Shown here: positions 1 to 11,946 of the stretch, piece by piece
Numbering within the stretch: position 1 is the stretch's first letter
How the letters are laid out: every line of letters begins with the position of its first letter
Assembly: GCA_963995525.1 (NCBI GenBank)
Contig: OZ023206.1
Coordinates: forward strand, 46,959,052 to 47,023,051
Direction: 5' to 3'
DNA: 64,000 nucleotides
From: Escarpia spicata
Lineage: Eukaryota > Annelida > Polychaeta > Sabellida > Siboglinidae
The notes under the pieces: generated by a model
Databases searched by the model: none
Told to the model about the DNA's origin: nothing
The model's input: only the letters and a program-made list of their open reading frames with translations
Made by a program: the position numbers and the translations under genes

Positions 1-880
1 TGCAGGTTCCAAGTGTGCGTTTAGTTTCTCCGATGTATGTGGCATTGCAGTTCTTACATGATGTAGCGTACACTCCTTCCCACATCTTGTGTGGTTCCAC
101 TTTGTCTTTGGTCTTACCAGTGACCTCTTGATGGTGTTGTGAGGTTTCATTAAGTGTTCACTTTGTATTTCTTCATGATCCGTGATGTGGTTTCTGATAA
201 TCCTTGGACATACGGAAGTACCACGATGCCTTTGCCCTCGTCTTTTCCCACAGTCTTCTTCTTGGTGTTGACTTCATTCTTTTGTTTCATCTTTCTCTGT
301 ACCGTTGAAAAGTCCACTGTGGATACCCACATCTCTTTAGGACTTATTTGATGTATCCTCTTTCTTTGCCTTTATCTACCTCCTCTGTGACATGCGTTTC
401 ACACATGTTTGGTAGCGTACGGATCACTCCCATCTTCTGGTGTAATGGATTATGTCAGAAGAAATTTAGATATTGGTCCGTGTGGGTACTCTTCCGGAAG
501 ATCAGAAGTTTCACCCCTCCCCCCATTCCTTTCTGACTAGTAATGTGTCTAAAAATGGCATATTTCTTTCCGCTTCCTCTTCGTGTGTACATTTTATGCT
601 GTTAGTTTCATCCACTGTGTTAAGATGATCGGTCAGGTGTTGTGTCATCCCTGCCTTTATAACTTCGATAATGTAATCGACATAGCGTTTCCACCTTCTT
701 GGTTTACACGTGACAGGGGCTGTGATGATGGCCTCTTTCTCTAAATGCTCCTTGGAGGGGTTGGCAACAATGTGAGACAAATGGCTACCCATGACAGTGC
801 CAAATTGCTTTTGGAATACAGTGTTTCTGAATGAGAAGTAGGTTGTGTTCAGAACAAAGTCCAGTAGGCGGGGACAAACA
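1..880 (-). mobile_element. Penelope-like retroelement, 3' part, degenerate
   Basis: Read on the minus strand, about 850-540 encodes the C-terminal part of a Penelope-like reverse transcriptase: LLDFVLNTTYFSFRN, then MGSHLSHIVAN (the family's MGSPLSPIVAN box) and KRYVDYIIEVIKAG, where the catalytic RYVDD has become RYVDY. The frame breaks near 540. At about 105-3 the reading GVYATSCKNCNATYIGETKR is the start of a GIY-YIG endonuclease, the usual C-terminal domain of this class. The endonuclease continues off the left edge. The lost catalytic Asp and the frame breaks mean it is dead. Upstream (higher coordinates) the element stops at a 21-bp minisatellite, so it is 5' truncated there. Confidence 0.85.
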
Positions 881-904
881 CACATACCATGCCACACACG
901 CGGC

Positions 905-2110
905 CCCCGCCTCCTGCACACATGTAGACAACCTGAGCACACTTGTAGACAATATGTGCACACTTGTAGACCACATTCACACACTTGCAGACCACCTTCA
1001 AACACTTCACACACAGGTACACCACATCCACACACTTGTAAACCACCCTCACACATTTGCGCACACTTGTAGACCACATTCACACATTTGTAGACCACCG
1101 TCAAACACTTCACACAAAGATAGACCACATTCACACAATTGTAGACCACCGTCACACACTTAGAAGCACCACAATACATTTGTAGACCACCTTCACACAC
1201 TTCTAGACCACCTGCGCACACTTGTAGACCATCTTCGCACACTTGTAGACCACCTTCACATATTTGTAGACAACCTCCGCACACCTGCAGACCACCGTCA
1301 CATATTTGTAGACCAACTTCGTACACTTATAGACCACCTTCGCACAATTGTAGACCACATGCGCACACTTGTAGACCATATTTGCTCAATTTTAGACCAC
1401 TTTCGCACATATGTAGGCCACCTCCACACACCTGCAGACCACTTTCACACACTTGTAGACCACCTTCGTACACTTGTAGACGATTTTCGTACACTTGTAG
1501 ACCACTTCCACATACACGTAAAGCACATTCACACACTTCACACACAGGTAGACCACCTTCGCACACTTGTAGACCACCTTCGTACACTTGTAAACCACCT
1601 TCACACACACACACACACACATACACACACACACACTTGTACACCACCTTCATACACTTGTAGAGCACATTCATACACTTCACACACACACAGGTATACC
1701 ACCTTCACATACTTGTAGACCACCTTTGCACATTTGTAGAGCACATCCACACACAGTTAGGCCACCTCCGCACACCTGTAGACCACCTTCATACATTTGT
1801 AGACCAACTTCGGACACTTATAGACCACCTTCGCACAATCGTTGACAACATGCGCACACTTGTAGACCATATTTGCACAATTTTAGACCACCTTCCCACA
1901 TTTCTAGACCACCTTTGCAGACATGTAGACCACCTTCGCACTATTGTAGAGCACATTCACACATGTCACAATTTTAGACCACATTCACACACTTGTTGTC
2001 CAACTTCACAAGATTGTAGACCACTTTCACACAGTTATAGACCACCTTCACAAACACACACACACAAACACACACACACATTCACACACACACACACAAC
2101 ACACACTCAA
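905..2110. repeat. 21-bp minisatellite, about 50 units, ending in CA-rich DNA
   Basis: Tandem units close to TTGTAGACCACCTTCGCACAC, with TTGTAG recurring at exactly 21-bp spacing (for example 1453, 1474, 1495). Units vary at a few positions, and short CA runs interrupt the array at about 1603-1635 and 2055-2110. Since 21 is a multiple of 3, several frames on both strands stay open by chance and are not treated as genes. Confidence 0.93.
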
Positions 2111-2199
2111 ACACACCCATCTCCATTTTTTCACACATAAACTTCTAGAAAAACAGCAGACGTTTCTAAATACTCGTCGCTGATTGGTAAATTTCATGT

Positions 2200-3160
2200 C
2201 ATTAAAACTATCTTAATTACCCCTACTTACTGAATGTTTAACCGAATGGTTATACTCTCTTATTGCTTTATATCATACGTTTTGCACGTTCAGGTACATC
2301 TAACAGTTGTGTATATGATCTTTTTTTAACAATGAAGACGATACCTACTTTGACATAAGAACCAGCGGTAACAGCACTGCATCGGAGTTGACGTAAGTGT
2401 TCAACCATTTTATAACTACTTTTAATAATACCTAATATATATTAATACATGACCAACTTCAAAGCGTGCTCATTCTACACTTCCCGACACAGCCGTTTGT
2501 ATGACGTGCAGAGTCCTTTCTTATATGTCTCCGTCTGTTGCCGTGGTTTAACCGCTTATCGTGTTGAGTAGCAACGTGATGTCTGGTTACATCATCCGCT
2601 TAACTGTGATTGAGAAGTAAAGTAATTACACTTTCGTAAAGTGTATAGATATATATTTCTCTCTTTACTTTATGTCATTCGTTTTACCCGACTAGGCACT
2701 TACTTCATGAGGGTAATTACACAGTGTTTATCCGATAGTTCTATCATCTTCTCATTTCTTTATATCGTACTTGTTACACGTTCAGGAACATAGTTACCTC
2801 AATACCTCTTCTTTCCATCACATTAGCCTTCCTTACGCTTAATTACCACAATTCATTCATCACATCTAACAGTTGTTTATATATCATCTTTTTTTAGCAA
2901 TGAACACGATGACACATCCAGTGTCACCAGCGACAGCGACAGCGACAGTAGTACTGCCTCGGAGTGGACGTAATCATTATATAACTACTATTAATAACAA
3001 GAATACTAATACATGCCCTACTTCACAGGATGTTCATTCTCCATGATGTAAGTTTTATGTATTGTACCATAGTCCATCCTTATCTATACCCGTCTATTAC
3101 CATAGCCTGCCCTCTTATCGTTTCGTCTAGCAACGTGGTGTCTGGTTACATCGCTACAGT
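2200..3160. repeat. Tandem duplication of about 0.55 kb
   Basis: Two diverged copies lie head to tail, roughly 2200-2600 and 2735-3160. Shared landmarks are ACACGTTCAGG(A/T)ACAT, ATCTAACAGTTGT followed by a T-rich tract, CATCGGAG/CCTCGGAG, and AGCAACGTG(A/G)TGTCTGGTTACATC near the end of each. Each copy contains a short open exon-like stretch after the T-rich tract (annotated separately). The unit looks like a duplicated gene 3' end, but no larger gene was recognised. Confidence 0.75.
2898..2973 (+). CDS. Candidate terminal exon, Ser/Asp-rich tail (duplicated)
   Basis: A run of T ending in AG at 2896-2897 is a good splice acceptor. After it an open frame reads NEHDDTSSVTSDSDSDSS and ends STASEWT-stop (TAA at 2971). 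The tandem sister at about 2330-2396 reads NEDDTYFDIRTSGN and ends STASELT-stop in the same frame, which supports coding history. The sister's acceptor AG has become AA, so only the second copy looks spliceable. No upstream exon or family was recognised, and a purely non-coding origin remains possible. Confidence 0.3.
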
Positions 3161-3579
3161 ATTCCAACAGACTGTACCTCGTACAGACGACGTGGGTCAA
3201 TGTCTGTGTTTTCAATAGCCCTCCTGTATATATGATTTAACGTATCATTCATACTGTCCGTTTTCAATGTTTTGATATATGTTCCAGAGAAGACGAGATG
3301 CGCCTCGAACATGAGGGACACTTCCACACTTCAATGTGAAAGGTTAACGAACAACTAAGAGTACCATTTCAACTAATTTTATTCTCTGAGACTAAACATT
3401 ACAATAATATTCATAATACGTTGTTGTCTTAATATTACACACTACATATATATAATGTTAAAGAACAAACAGGTAGATCAACCTAGTCTTAACTACAAAA
3501 CAGTATTCGACTATATTATAACAACTATAATACGTGTTCATCTATAACTACTAAGCGGAAGGTAGTATTAATTTTAAAC
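3161..3579. other. No gene seen
   Basis: AT-rich sequence with stops in all frames. I see no coding exon, repeat array or RNA gene here. Confidence 0.5.
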
Positions 3580-4040
3580 CCCTAGTTACCCCTAATTACC
3601 CTTAATAATACTTACTTACCTGTCGATTACCCCTGACTTACCCTTAATTACCCATAGTTACCTATTATTTACACTTAATTACCCCTAATTACATTAGTTA
3701 CCCCTAAATACCCTTAATGACACCTTAATTGTCATTCACTACCTCCTACTTGCCCTTAAATACCTTTAAATACCTTTAAATACCTTTAATTACCTTTAGT
3801 TACCTCTATTTGCCCTTAATTACCCCTAATTACCCCTTATTTACACCTAATTACCCCTATTTACCCGCGATCGATTAAGCAGTAATTACCCCTAATTACC
3901 TTTTACATACCCTTACATACCTTTAATTATACTTAGTTTCCCCTAATTACCCACAATTACCACTTAATTACCCCTTAGTTACTCATAAATACCCTTAACG
4001 ACAGCTTACGTATACCTAATTAATTATTACCCAAAAGCAA
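3580..4040. repeat. Degenerate TTACCCCTAA-type short tandem repeat
   Basis: About 460 bp of imperfect units of 9-11 bases built on CCCTAATTAC / CCTTAATTAC. The units drift in length (CCTTTAAATAC, CCCTTATTTACA), so this is an old, diverged minisatellite. It contains CCCTAA often but has no clean hexamer periodicity, so it is not a telomere tract. Confidence 0.8.
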
Positions 4041-4745
4041 TAGAGGAACCCCTTTTGTCACCCGTGAATCTAGCATACACACTTGGGAGGTCAAGCGCAC
4101 GTTACGAGAGTCAGTGGGCGATAAACCACATAATTGCCATCAGTAACTTGTTCGACACGTGTAAGATTCATGTCGTCCACGGGACATGACTTGTCGTGGG
4201 TATTCGCCATGTTCAAGAGTCGGAGAGTAGTTGCGTAGTTCGAAGTCGGTAGAAAGTGATATGCTCCACTAGACTTATGGTTTATATACACACACATCCG
4301 TTCGAGGCGTCATGTCTTTTCAATAAGTACAGACAATGGAATCACGAGTTGAACTCCGCTCTCTGCACGTGCTCGTTAGCGGAAGCAGTATGCGATAAGC
4401 CGCGTGACTCGACACTCACGAGACGCCACTTATCTCTTCCACACGGCGATGTGTTTTTTAATGGACGGTATTCTGTACACGCTAACTGTTGCCTGTTTTC
4501 AGATAAGGTGCATCTGCCACATATCACGAGGCGACTAGCCAATATGACTTGTACTTTGCAGCTTCTCTCTAAGCAATGTGCCTGCATAATCGGACTAGGT
4601 ATCATCTAATACCTCTCCTATGTGTACACGTTGATGTATAATTCATACAGACCGTTTTCTAAATTTTCATTTTTGTTGCAAAGTGGCATCGGTGTTGATA
4701 GATAATTAAAACTTTGTAAACTTTTAAATATGGTGTGTATTCATA
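4041..4745. other. Unassigned region with one 117-codon open frame
   Basis: This stretch is less AT-rich than its surroundings. A plus-strand open frame (4256-4609) overlaps an opposite-strand open frame of 87 codons. Neither shows a recognisable domain, signal peptide or splice context, and the amino-acid composition gives no reason to prefer either. I do not call a gene here. Confidence 0.3.
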
Positions 4746-4750
4746 TCTAC

Positions 4751-4952
4751 TTATACACGATAGGTCATATGAATTCATCTTACACTCATCCAGTACACAT
4801 ACTATATTCCCCCAGGAAACATTACTTCCACTTCTTTCCACTAGGAGGTACTTATACGCGATAGGACATAGGGATTCATCTTACACTCATCCAGTATACA
4901 TACCATTTTCCGCCAGGTGGCACTACTTCCACTTCTTTCCGCTACGAGGTAC
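4751..4952. repeat. 101-bp unit repeated twice in tandem
   Basis: 4751-4851 and 4852-4952 align end to end: TTATAC(A/G)CGATAGG, TTCATCTTACACTCATCCAG, CACTTCTTTCC and GAGGTAC occur in both at 101-bp spacing. The second unit differs by scattered substitutions. No function is apparent. Confidence 0.9.
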
Positions 4953-5483
4953 GTCACATGACAGGCGCCATTTTAGAATGTCTCCATGGGTGCTCTGCTC
5001 CTGTGTGGTTGCTTACCCAAAAACCCTATAATACTACTGCTGTGGAATTAGTGTACATTTACTCAAAGCGCGATTGTTACCGTGTTCATATATGTATTTT
5101 GGTTCAATTGTAACATGACAGGTCACTCGCAGCAGACATACCAGTCGAGTGTGGCAGCATTCTAACTTAATATGTTAGTTAAACTGACCAACTCTCTGTC
5201 GAATATCACAACATGTATTTTGTAGCAGGTTTGATAAAGCCTTTTTTCAGCAGGACAACATGTGAGCCATTCTATCACCGTGTCTGACCATGTGCTACCA
5301 GCAGAACAGCGTGTCTGACAACAACACAACATGTATGCCAATATAACAAGGTATACAACCATGATAACCTATACCACAACCTGTCAACGTGTTATCCAGA
5401 CGGGCAAAGTGGATGTTAGGCTGACCAGGTGGCTGTATGTTCATCAATCTACCTGCTAGCCTGACAACTTAACGGTCACAATA

Positions 5484-5835
5484 ATAATATATGCATATTT
5501 ATATAGCGCCCTTTTCAGCCTAATCTGCTCAAAGGCGCTTTACAAATTCATTGAAGCAATACATACAAATGCACATTAAAAAAAACCACACAACCAAAAA
5601 ATGTGTATATATCTATATAAAAAAACTATGGAAAATTTAAACTAGATGTGTAAGATATATAAACAAGTAAATGAAGTATAATTATATATATAAGTAAAGT
5701 AGCTCTAAATAAACACATGCAGAACTATCTATGAACAATACAGGTGTTTTATAGAAAATGTCATAAATATTTAAAACTGTACTAAAAAGCTTTGCAAAAC
5801 AAGTAAGTCTTTAACTGTCTTTTGAAGACGAAAAA
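5484..5835. mobile_element. SINE/MITE-like insertion inside the minisatellite
   Basis: The segment begins with AATAATAATATATGCATATT and then TATATAGCGCCCTTTTCAGC and TCAAAGGCGCTTTACAAATT. This 'TATATAGCGC...GGCGCTTTACA' signature is common in short interspersed repeats of marine invertebrates. The remainder is AT-rich. It splits the 20-bp minisatellite, so it arrived after the array. I could not define terminal repeats. Confidence 0.5.
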
Positions 5836-5935
5836 CGCCTACCTATCATGCCGCCAACGGGCTTGCCAGGATGACAACTTGCCGTTTAGGCTGACAATAT
5901 GTAACCCACTCCTTCAATCGAATAAAAAATACTAA

Positions 5936-6075
5936 TACTAATAATAATGTAAATTTTATTGCGCGTAAATCCTTGGAAACCAAGCTCAGAGGTGCATCAA
6001 AACAAAAGGATTGGTCAATCTCAAAATCCATAAGCAGTAATCCAGTTGTCAGCAGATGGGTCAAGGCGTGCAATC
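5936..6075. mobile_element. Short SINE-like insertion, second interruption of the minisatellite
   Basis: Begins ACTAATACTAATAATAATG, a simple tail as at SINE 3' ends, followed by TAAATTTTATTGCGCG. Minisatellite units flank it on both sides. The tail on the left suggests a minus-strand orientation. The family is unknown. Confidence 0.4.
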
Positions 6076-6400
6076 TGACAACGTAACGGCCGGAATAATA
6101 ACGTGTATGTCAGGCTTATGACAACCTGCATGTTAGGCTGACAACGTAAAGATAAGGCTGACAACGTGTCGGCCATGCTAACAACATGACGACCAGGATG
6201 ACAACGTTACGGTCAGGATGACAATGTGACCGCCAGGACGACAACGTGATTGCCAGGACGAAAATGTGTCTTCCATGACGAAAACATTCCGGTTATGCTG
6301 ACAACGTGACGGCTACTATGTCAGCGTACCTGTTGTGGCGACGATGTGTATGCCAGTGTGTCCACGCCAGCCCGTTATCTAGATAACATGTCAGTTGGTT

Positions 6401-7020
6401 GCAAAGGTGTCAGTGCGCTACGTGGACGTTTACTTCTTCATATTCGGTGCTAACTAGCGTCACACGCCTCGGCTCAATTTGAGTGTTTCGATACTACACA
6501 AATGCACGTAGCAACGCAATTCAATTAGACAATATCAACGATATGTCATATCATAACAGGAAATCCTACGTCAGATTTGTTTCGTAAAACTATTTTCCCT
6601 GTCAACACGCCAGCAAGTCGGGAAATGTGTTCTTATCAATATTATCGTCTGACACTAAACATCAGCCAAGGTGAAGCCGTCCTTAGCGTGTTGTCAACAT
6701 ATTATGATCCGCTAGCAAACCACATAGTGTGCCTGTCAAGCATAACTACAGGGCTTTTGCGTTTTTCAAAAGTGTCACTGTGATGTAGAAAATGGAGGCC
6801 GGCCAAGTAATGTATCCAATCCGTCACACATCGCTGCACAATGATGTAGCATAGTTATTTGTTGGCGCGTCTGGTATGTTGATAGCTCCCTTGGGCGACC
6901 CCTGAATTAGGACAATTTCGGTATGTGTAAGTGGGATAGATGCGAACTTAACACCGTTGACAAATACTTTATGTTTTTTTGAAGATATCACTATGTAGGT
7001 AAATGAGGGATCACCAGTAG
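6401..7020. other. No gene seen
   Basis: Mixed sequence between the minisatellite and a LINE fragment. Short open frames exist but none shows a domain or splice support. Confidence 0.4.
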
Positions 7021-8160
7021 ATATCATCTACGTAGATTTTCAGAAAGCTTTCGACAAAGAGCCACACCAAAGATTACTGCTTAAACTAAAGGCCCATAGC
7101 ATAGGAAATGGTTTAATTAACTGGATAGAAAAATGGCTAATTGACAGAAGACAACTGGTAGTAGCTGATAGGGAGGCTTCAAATTGGAAATCTGTTTTGA
7201 GTGGGGTACCACAGGGGTCAGTACCGAGACCTATATTATTATTTTTATCAACGATTTGGATAATGATATAACAAGAAAGGTGTTGACATTTGCGGATGAT
7301 ACAAACTTGTTTAGAAGGATTAAACGTGATGGAGATAGACAGCATTTACATGATGATCTTGACAGGTTGATAAAATGGTTTAAAAATGGCAAATGTTGTT
7401 CAATTTTGGGAAATGTAAATGCCTCCACACAGGGCATGGGAACGAAGATGTACAATATACAATGGGAGGTTCTGTACTAAGTACTAAACGAAAAGACATA
7501 GGTTTAACCATTATTGCTGATATGAAGTTTTCAGTGCAGTGCTGTATTGCCGCTTCAGAGGGAAATCAAATCCTTGTATTAATTAGGCGAAATATAACGT
7601 ATAAGGAAAAAGAGCTAATAATATTGCTGTACAGAACAATAGTTAGGCCTCATTTAGAATACTGTATTCAAGCGTGGAGGTCATATCGCAGTAAGGACAT
7701 AGATATGCTAGAAAGAGTACAGAGGAGAGCAACTTAAATGATACAAAAACTGAGGGATGTTAGTTACGAAATAAGCCTAAAAGAAGAGAGACAAGAAAAT
7801 TGAGAGGAGATCAGATATAAATGTTTGAAATATTGAATGGTTATGAAATTATTGATAGACATATTTTTTTTCAGTTAAGAAAGATAGAAGGACCACAAGA
7901 CATGAAGTCACATTAGTGAAGGAGCAGTGTCGATAAAGTTCTCATTCTCACAAAGGACTGTAAATGATTGGAACAGATTATCTCCTGATTGTGTGGGTGC
8001 TAGTTGCGTGTTTAAAATGTTTAAAAATAAAATCGACACATACCTTAAAAGGGCGGGATACACGTAGATAAAAAATATTGGACTCTCGATAAGCAAAAAG
8101 GCTTCTTTCACCAACTGCCATCTAGAGTTAATTTTCTGGATGACAATCTTGTTCAAACTT
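7021..8160 (+). mobile_element. 5'-truncated CR1/L2-like LINE, reverse transcriptase remnant
   Basis: The plus strand encodes RT motifs in order with frameshifts. Near 7028-7090 it reads IYVDFQKAFDKEPHQRLLL (catalytic D motif); at about 7205 VPQGSV; then LTFADDTNLF at about 7288 (FADD active-site box). Downstream come GKCKCLHTG, then LLYRTIVRPHLEYCIQAW and MLERVQRRAT, typical of the RT C-terminal region of CR1/L2-type LINEs, and finally KNKIDTYLKRAGYT-stop near 8030-8066, followed by a 3' UTR. The DFQKAFD box sits right at the 5' boundary, so the endonuclease and N-terminal RT are missing. Several frame breaks make it non-functional. Confidence 0.85.
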
Positions 8161-8560
8161 GTTGAGCCAGTGAGAATATGCTTGAGAGGATTTAGACAAC
8201 ATGAAAGGGGTAATCTTATAAGTGGGCAAAGTCCAATATAGGAAGTGTTTGTATTAGTTCAATACAATACCACATCTATCATTATGTTGGGTGGGACTTA
8301 CGACCTCGAGGGATTCAAAATGGCTTGCAAAGCTACAGTGAGTAGTTGTCGGATTCAACTGACGTGATATATGCTACGTTTCTCTGTTATATTATCCACA
8401 TTTGGATGTCCATTATTATTATATTCCACTTGGTAGGTGCCGCTGCTGCGGCGTTCTATGTTCCCTTGTATACATGTAAGTGAGTATGTACGATTGTACA
8501 TATGGCATGTTCGTATACACGCATATACGTACGCACTTATGCACGTATGTAAGTAAGTTC
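8161..8560. other. No gene seen
   Basis: Transition from the LINE 3' end into a microsatellite-rich stretch. No coding signal was recognised. Confidence 0.4.
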
Positions 8561-9058
<498 letters not shown>

Positions 9059-9059
9059 G

Positions 9060-9715
9060 TGCGCGTAAGCATGGATGCACCCATGCATACGTTTGCGCCT
9101 ACTTTTGATACCAAATAAGCACACCAAAATGCAAAACATAATTAAACAGAAAGGAACTTTATTTGTGACATTGCTAATATATTTGGCTATCGATAGTAAG
9201 TGTTCATGCCAAACTTAACTGCCCGTCAACTTAAATAATTACTCGCAGCTGGCTAAATATTACCAAACAACCTATATGCAACTGCAGTAATTTATTACGC
9301 TAGTATAGTTAGCTGCCCGTTACCTTATATAAATATGTTTGGAAATGGCTAATTATTTCTACAATATCTGTAAGTACGTATGTACGTATGTACGTATGCA
9401 GGTATGTATGTATGTATTTAAGCATGCATACACATTTGAGTCTACATTTGATGTCAAATAAGAACACACAAATGCAAAACATAATTATTCAGGAACGAAC
9501 TTTAATTGTGACTTTGCTAATACATTTGGCTATCGATAGTAAGTGTTAATGTCAAACTTAGCTGCGTGTCAACTTGACTAATTCCAGTACACACAGTTGA
9601 CTAAATATTACCAACTAACCTATATGTAACTGTAATAGTTTATTAACACTAGTGCATTTAGCTGCCCATTACCTTATGTAAATATGTGCATATGGCTAAC
9701 TATTTCTACAATGTA
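9060..9715. repeat. Tandem duplication of about 0.34 kb
   Basis: 9060-9405 and 9415-9715 are diverged copies. Both contain AAATGCAAAACATAATTA, TTTGGCTATCGATAGTAAGT, CTAAATATTACCAA, then TTAGCTGCCC and TAATTATTTCTACAAT (or a one-base variant of it). A short GTAC/GTAT microsatellite separates them. No coding content was recognised. Confidence 0.85.
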
Positions 9716-9933
9716 CGTGCTGCATAACTTTAGTAGTTCATTAGACTCGCCAACTTAATACACACATGGAGACACGCCCAATTGGACTCGCTCTCTAACA
9801 GTACCGAGCAACTTTACAATATATCCATTATACGTAACACATTACAATTAACACCAAAAAATATAATTAGTACATAACTATGGATAGTGCGCTATATGTT
9901 CATACGATATGGCACTGCATCAATATGATGTAT

Positions 9934-9988
<55 letters not shown>

Positions 9989-10180
9989 CACATATACATA
10001 TATACATATCACATATACATATATAAATGTATAATATTTAATATTTTTTACCCCGTCACCTTCGTGGCATATAAAAAGCACGTGTTTTTTTCAAGAAAAT
10101 AACATGTTATCGTGTTTTGCTTCACAAGAATGGCATATCATTGTGTAGTGTATAACCTCACCCAGCTCAACGTTTACAGG
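9716..10180. other. Non-coding, with AT microsatellite at about 9933-10027
   Basis: Contains a TA dinucleotide tract and related ACATATA runs at 9933-10027. Otherwise AT-rich with no coding signal. It lies downstream of the minus-strand CLCA-like gene and may include its 3' UTR. Confidence 0.5.
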
Positions 10181-10183
10181 CAC

Positions 10184-10483
10184 CTAATGATAATAGTCTG
10201 GCTTCGGTTCGAAGAAACTTTCACCATTATAATATCTTGTCTGGTGCGGTGAATCTTCGCATTGTCGTTGTTGATAAGGATTCGTTTGTGGAAGGTAACA
10301 TTTTGATGTATTACGGACGTATCGTGGTCCCATTGGACGTTTCGCTTGTGGGAGATAACACGCCGACGCGACACGAGTGTATCGTGATTCCATGGGCCGC
10401 GTCTCTTGTTGGAGATAACACGTAGATGCGTCACGAACATATCGTTGTCCCATGGGTCGGTTTACCCGCGGTATGGAATACGG
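10184..10483 (-). other. In-frame open extension after the CLCA-like stop, with 20-residue repeats
   Basis: The frame of the CLCA-like last exon continues for about 100 codons beyond its TAG (10484-10486) with no further stop until after EPKPDYYH near 10184. The extension has three 20-residue units of the form RPMG(P/Q)RYVR(D/N)(A/T)S-CYLPQ, from a 60-bp minisatellite, then a Tyr/Pro/Gln-rich end. As 60 is a multiple of 3, openness within the repeat is weak evidence, since other frames also stay open. Identical phase and a plausible cytoplasmic composition make a lost (nonsense-mutated) tail or stop readthrough possible. Confidence 0.4.
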
Positions 10484-11289
10484 CTACGCGGTGTAGTCGT
10501 TGGTGGGTGACTCGCAGTAGTCATTGCTAGGTGATTCTCCTTCAGAGTGCCTTTCTCTCCGTCCTGAACCCTGTGTATTGCTCGTGCTACTTACGTTTCT
10601 TGGCATCAGCGGTATCGCGATTAGGAACATTACCGGTATGCTGATTCCAAACGTTAACTTTATCACAAACACAACCTTCTCGGAATTGCCAGGATGTTTC
10701 TTCGTCGGTGGTGCGTTTGTGGTAATAGTGGAGCTGCTGGTGTTGTGTTGTTCACTGATTGGTTCCACCGTTGTAATAGGACTTGTGGTTGTTACTTCAG
10801 GTGCAGTGATTAGGTCCAATGTAGTGGTGGCGTTTGTGGTATTTTCGCCTGGTTCTTTTGTTGGTTTCCATGTCGTGGTGTCGTCGATTGTTGTTTTATC
10901 ATCTGTGGTGTAGACGGATTCACTCGTAGTTGATTCTATTGTCGGTTCCCACGTCGTGGTGTCGTCGATTGTGGTTTCATCATCTGTGGTGTAGGGTTCA
11001 CTCGTAGTCGGATGATATTTCGGAGGCACGTATACGATTGAGGCAGCCACAATGTTGGACACTTTGCTGACTCGGTCGGTATTGCTGTGGATTACCTTCA
11101 GGCCAAAGAATAGGGATTTTCCTATAAAACCGGCGGGGAAACGTATCACGAATGTCTCAGTTTTAGATGGTGTCAATGGTGAATTGGGATTTCCAACAAC
11201 GATGTCAGTGTCGTTGAGTCGAGAAGCGTTGTCGAAAGAATATCGCAACTGTTTGATATCGGTGCTGAAACGGATGCCGTACGATGATG
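10484..11289 (-). CDS. CLCA-like (calcium-activated chloride channel regulator) last exon
   Basis: The exon opens after a good acceptor (TTTTGCTTGTCAG on the minus strand). The reading starts ASSYGIRFSTDIKQLRY and contains FDNASRLNDTD, KTETFVIRFP and SKVSNIVAASIVYVPP, the C-terminal beta-rich end of CLCA proteins (YEIRMS...SNIA...IPP). A long Thr/Ser-rich stalk follows, containing two near-identical TTDD(E/D)TTIDDTTTW units and several N-glycosylation sites (NTT, NAT, NTS). Then comes one transmembrane segment (VFVIKLTFGISIPVMFLIAI) and a short basic and acidic tail ending NDYTA-stop. CLCA family members are secreted or membrane-anchored metalloprotease-type regulators of chloride channels; this part is the anchor region. 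The exon joins the next annotated exon in phase 1. Confidence 0.82.
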
Positions 11290-11809
11290 CTGACAAGCAA
11301 AACAAACTAATATTATAAATTTTTTAGTAGCAATTGCTGAATGTTGGCAGTATAATATCAACGTGATGTTTCCAGCTAAATTGCTGCTAACTTAGACAAT
11401 GTACACATTTCGACGTGATACTACAGATGGAGTATTGCTTGGATTAATTCATGTGGAATACACTCAGTATTCCACTATTGAACGACCAACGGATTTATGA
11501 TTGGTCGCCAATTAATGTTTTATTTTAAAGATATACTAGATATCTTGATCGATGAACCACTTTAAAATGTGTGTATGACAAACATTATTGTTTTAAATTT
11601 ACAAATAATCATTCCTCCAGGGCCTCGATATTTATTAAACATCCGTTTAAAAATAATATAAAAATATCCATTCTGGCATGCTTTGCATTATGCACGGGCG
11701 GATATAACAAAAACATCGTATATAAGTAGCAATTTCACCGTGTCCCAATGTATTCCATCCTATGCAGAATTCTTCACAACATTAAATTTCTTTTTAAAAC
11801 GTCACCAAC

Positions 11810-11946
11810 CTGTTTCTTGTTCATCGTAGTCTCCCACGGCTGTCCACTGCAATGTAACTGTCTTGTTCTCATACGACATGTTGGTGACCTCAAGGTGCGT
11901 AATCTTGGCAGGCGGGAAGGGATAGAAGTGATCAACAGAGGACGCC
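11810..11946 (-). CDS. CLCA-like penultimate exon
   Basis: On the minus strand, acceptor ATAATTCAG at 11947 precedes ASSVDHFYPFPPAKITHLEV, then ENKTVTLQWTAVGDYDEQET, and donor G|GTTGGTGA at 11809. This matches the CLCA segment just before the last exon (PPS-ITDL...VTLSWTAPGDDLD). Its final G plus CA of the last exon restores Ala and gives DEQET-ASSYGIRFS in frame, matching the family's DxGxATAYEIR. The intron is 520 bp. No other CLCA exon (metalloprotease or VWA part) was recognised up to 12.95 kb, where the segmental duplication begins, so the gene may be interrupted or have distant exons. Confidence 0.8.

Larger units (their letters stand above)
5110..6400. repeat. About 20-bp minisatellite (GCCAGGATGACAACGTGACG type), interrupted twice
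   Basis: Units near GCCAGGATGACAACGTGACG recur from about 5110 to 5480, resume at 5845-5935, and continue at 6075-6400. They are clearest at 6180-6320, where spacing is 20 bp. Two other elements (5484-5835 and 5936-6075) split the array. The array has since diverged. Confidence 0.85.

Noticed and set aside
511..1689. Cys/Val/Tyr-rich open frames on both strands
   Set aside because: Produced by a 21-bp tandem repeat, which keeps several frames open; only the Penelope RT part below about 880 is accepted.
905..2110. Possible CRISPR-like array
   Set aside because: Units are contiguous without unique spacers; it is a simple minisatellite in a eukaryotic context.
3580..4040. Interstitial telomere array (CCCTAA)
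   Set aside because: Units are 9-11 bp and irregular, without hexamer periodicity.
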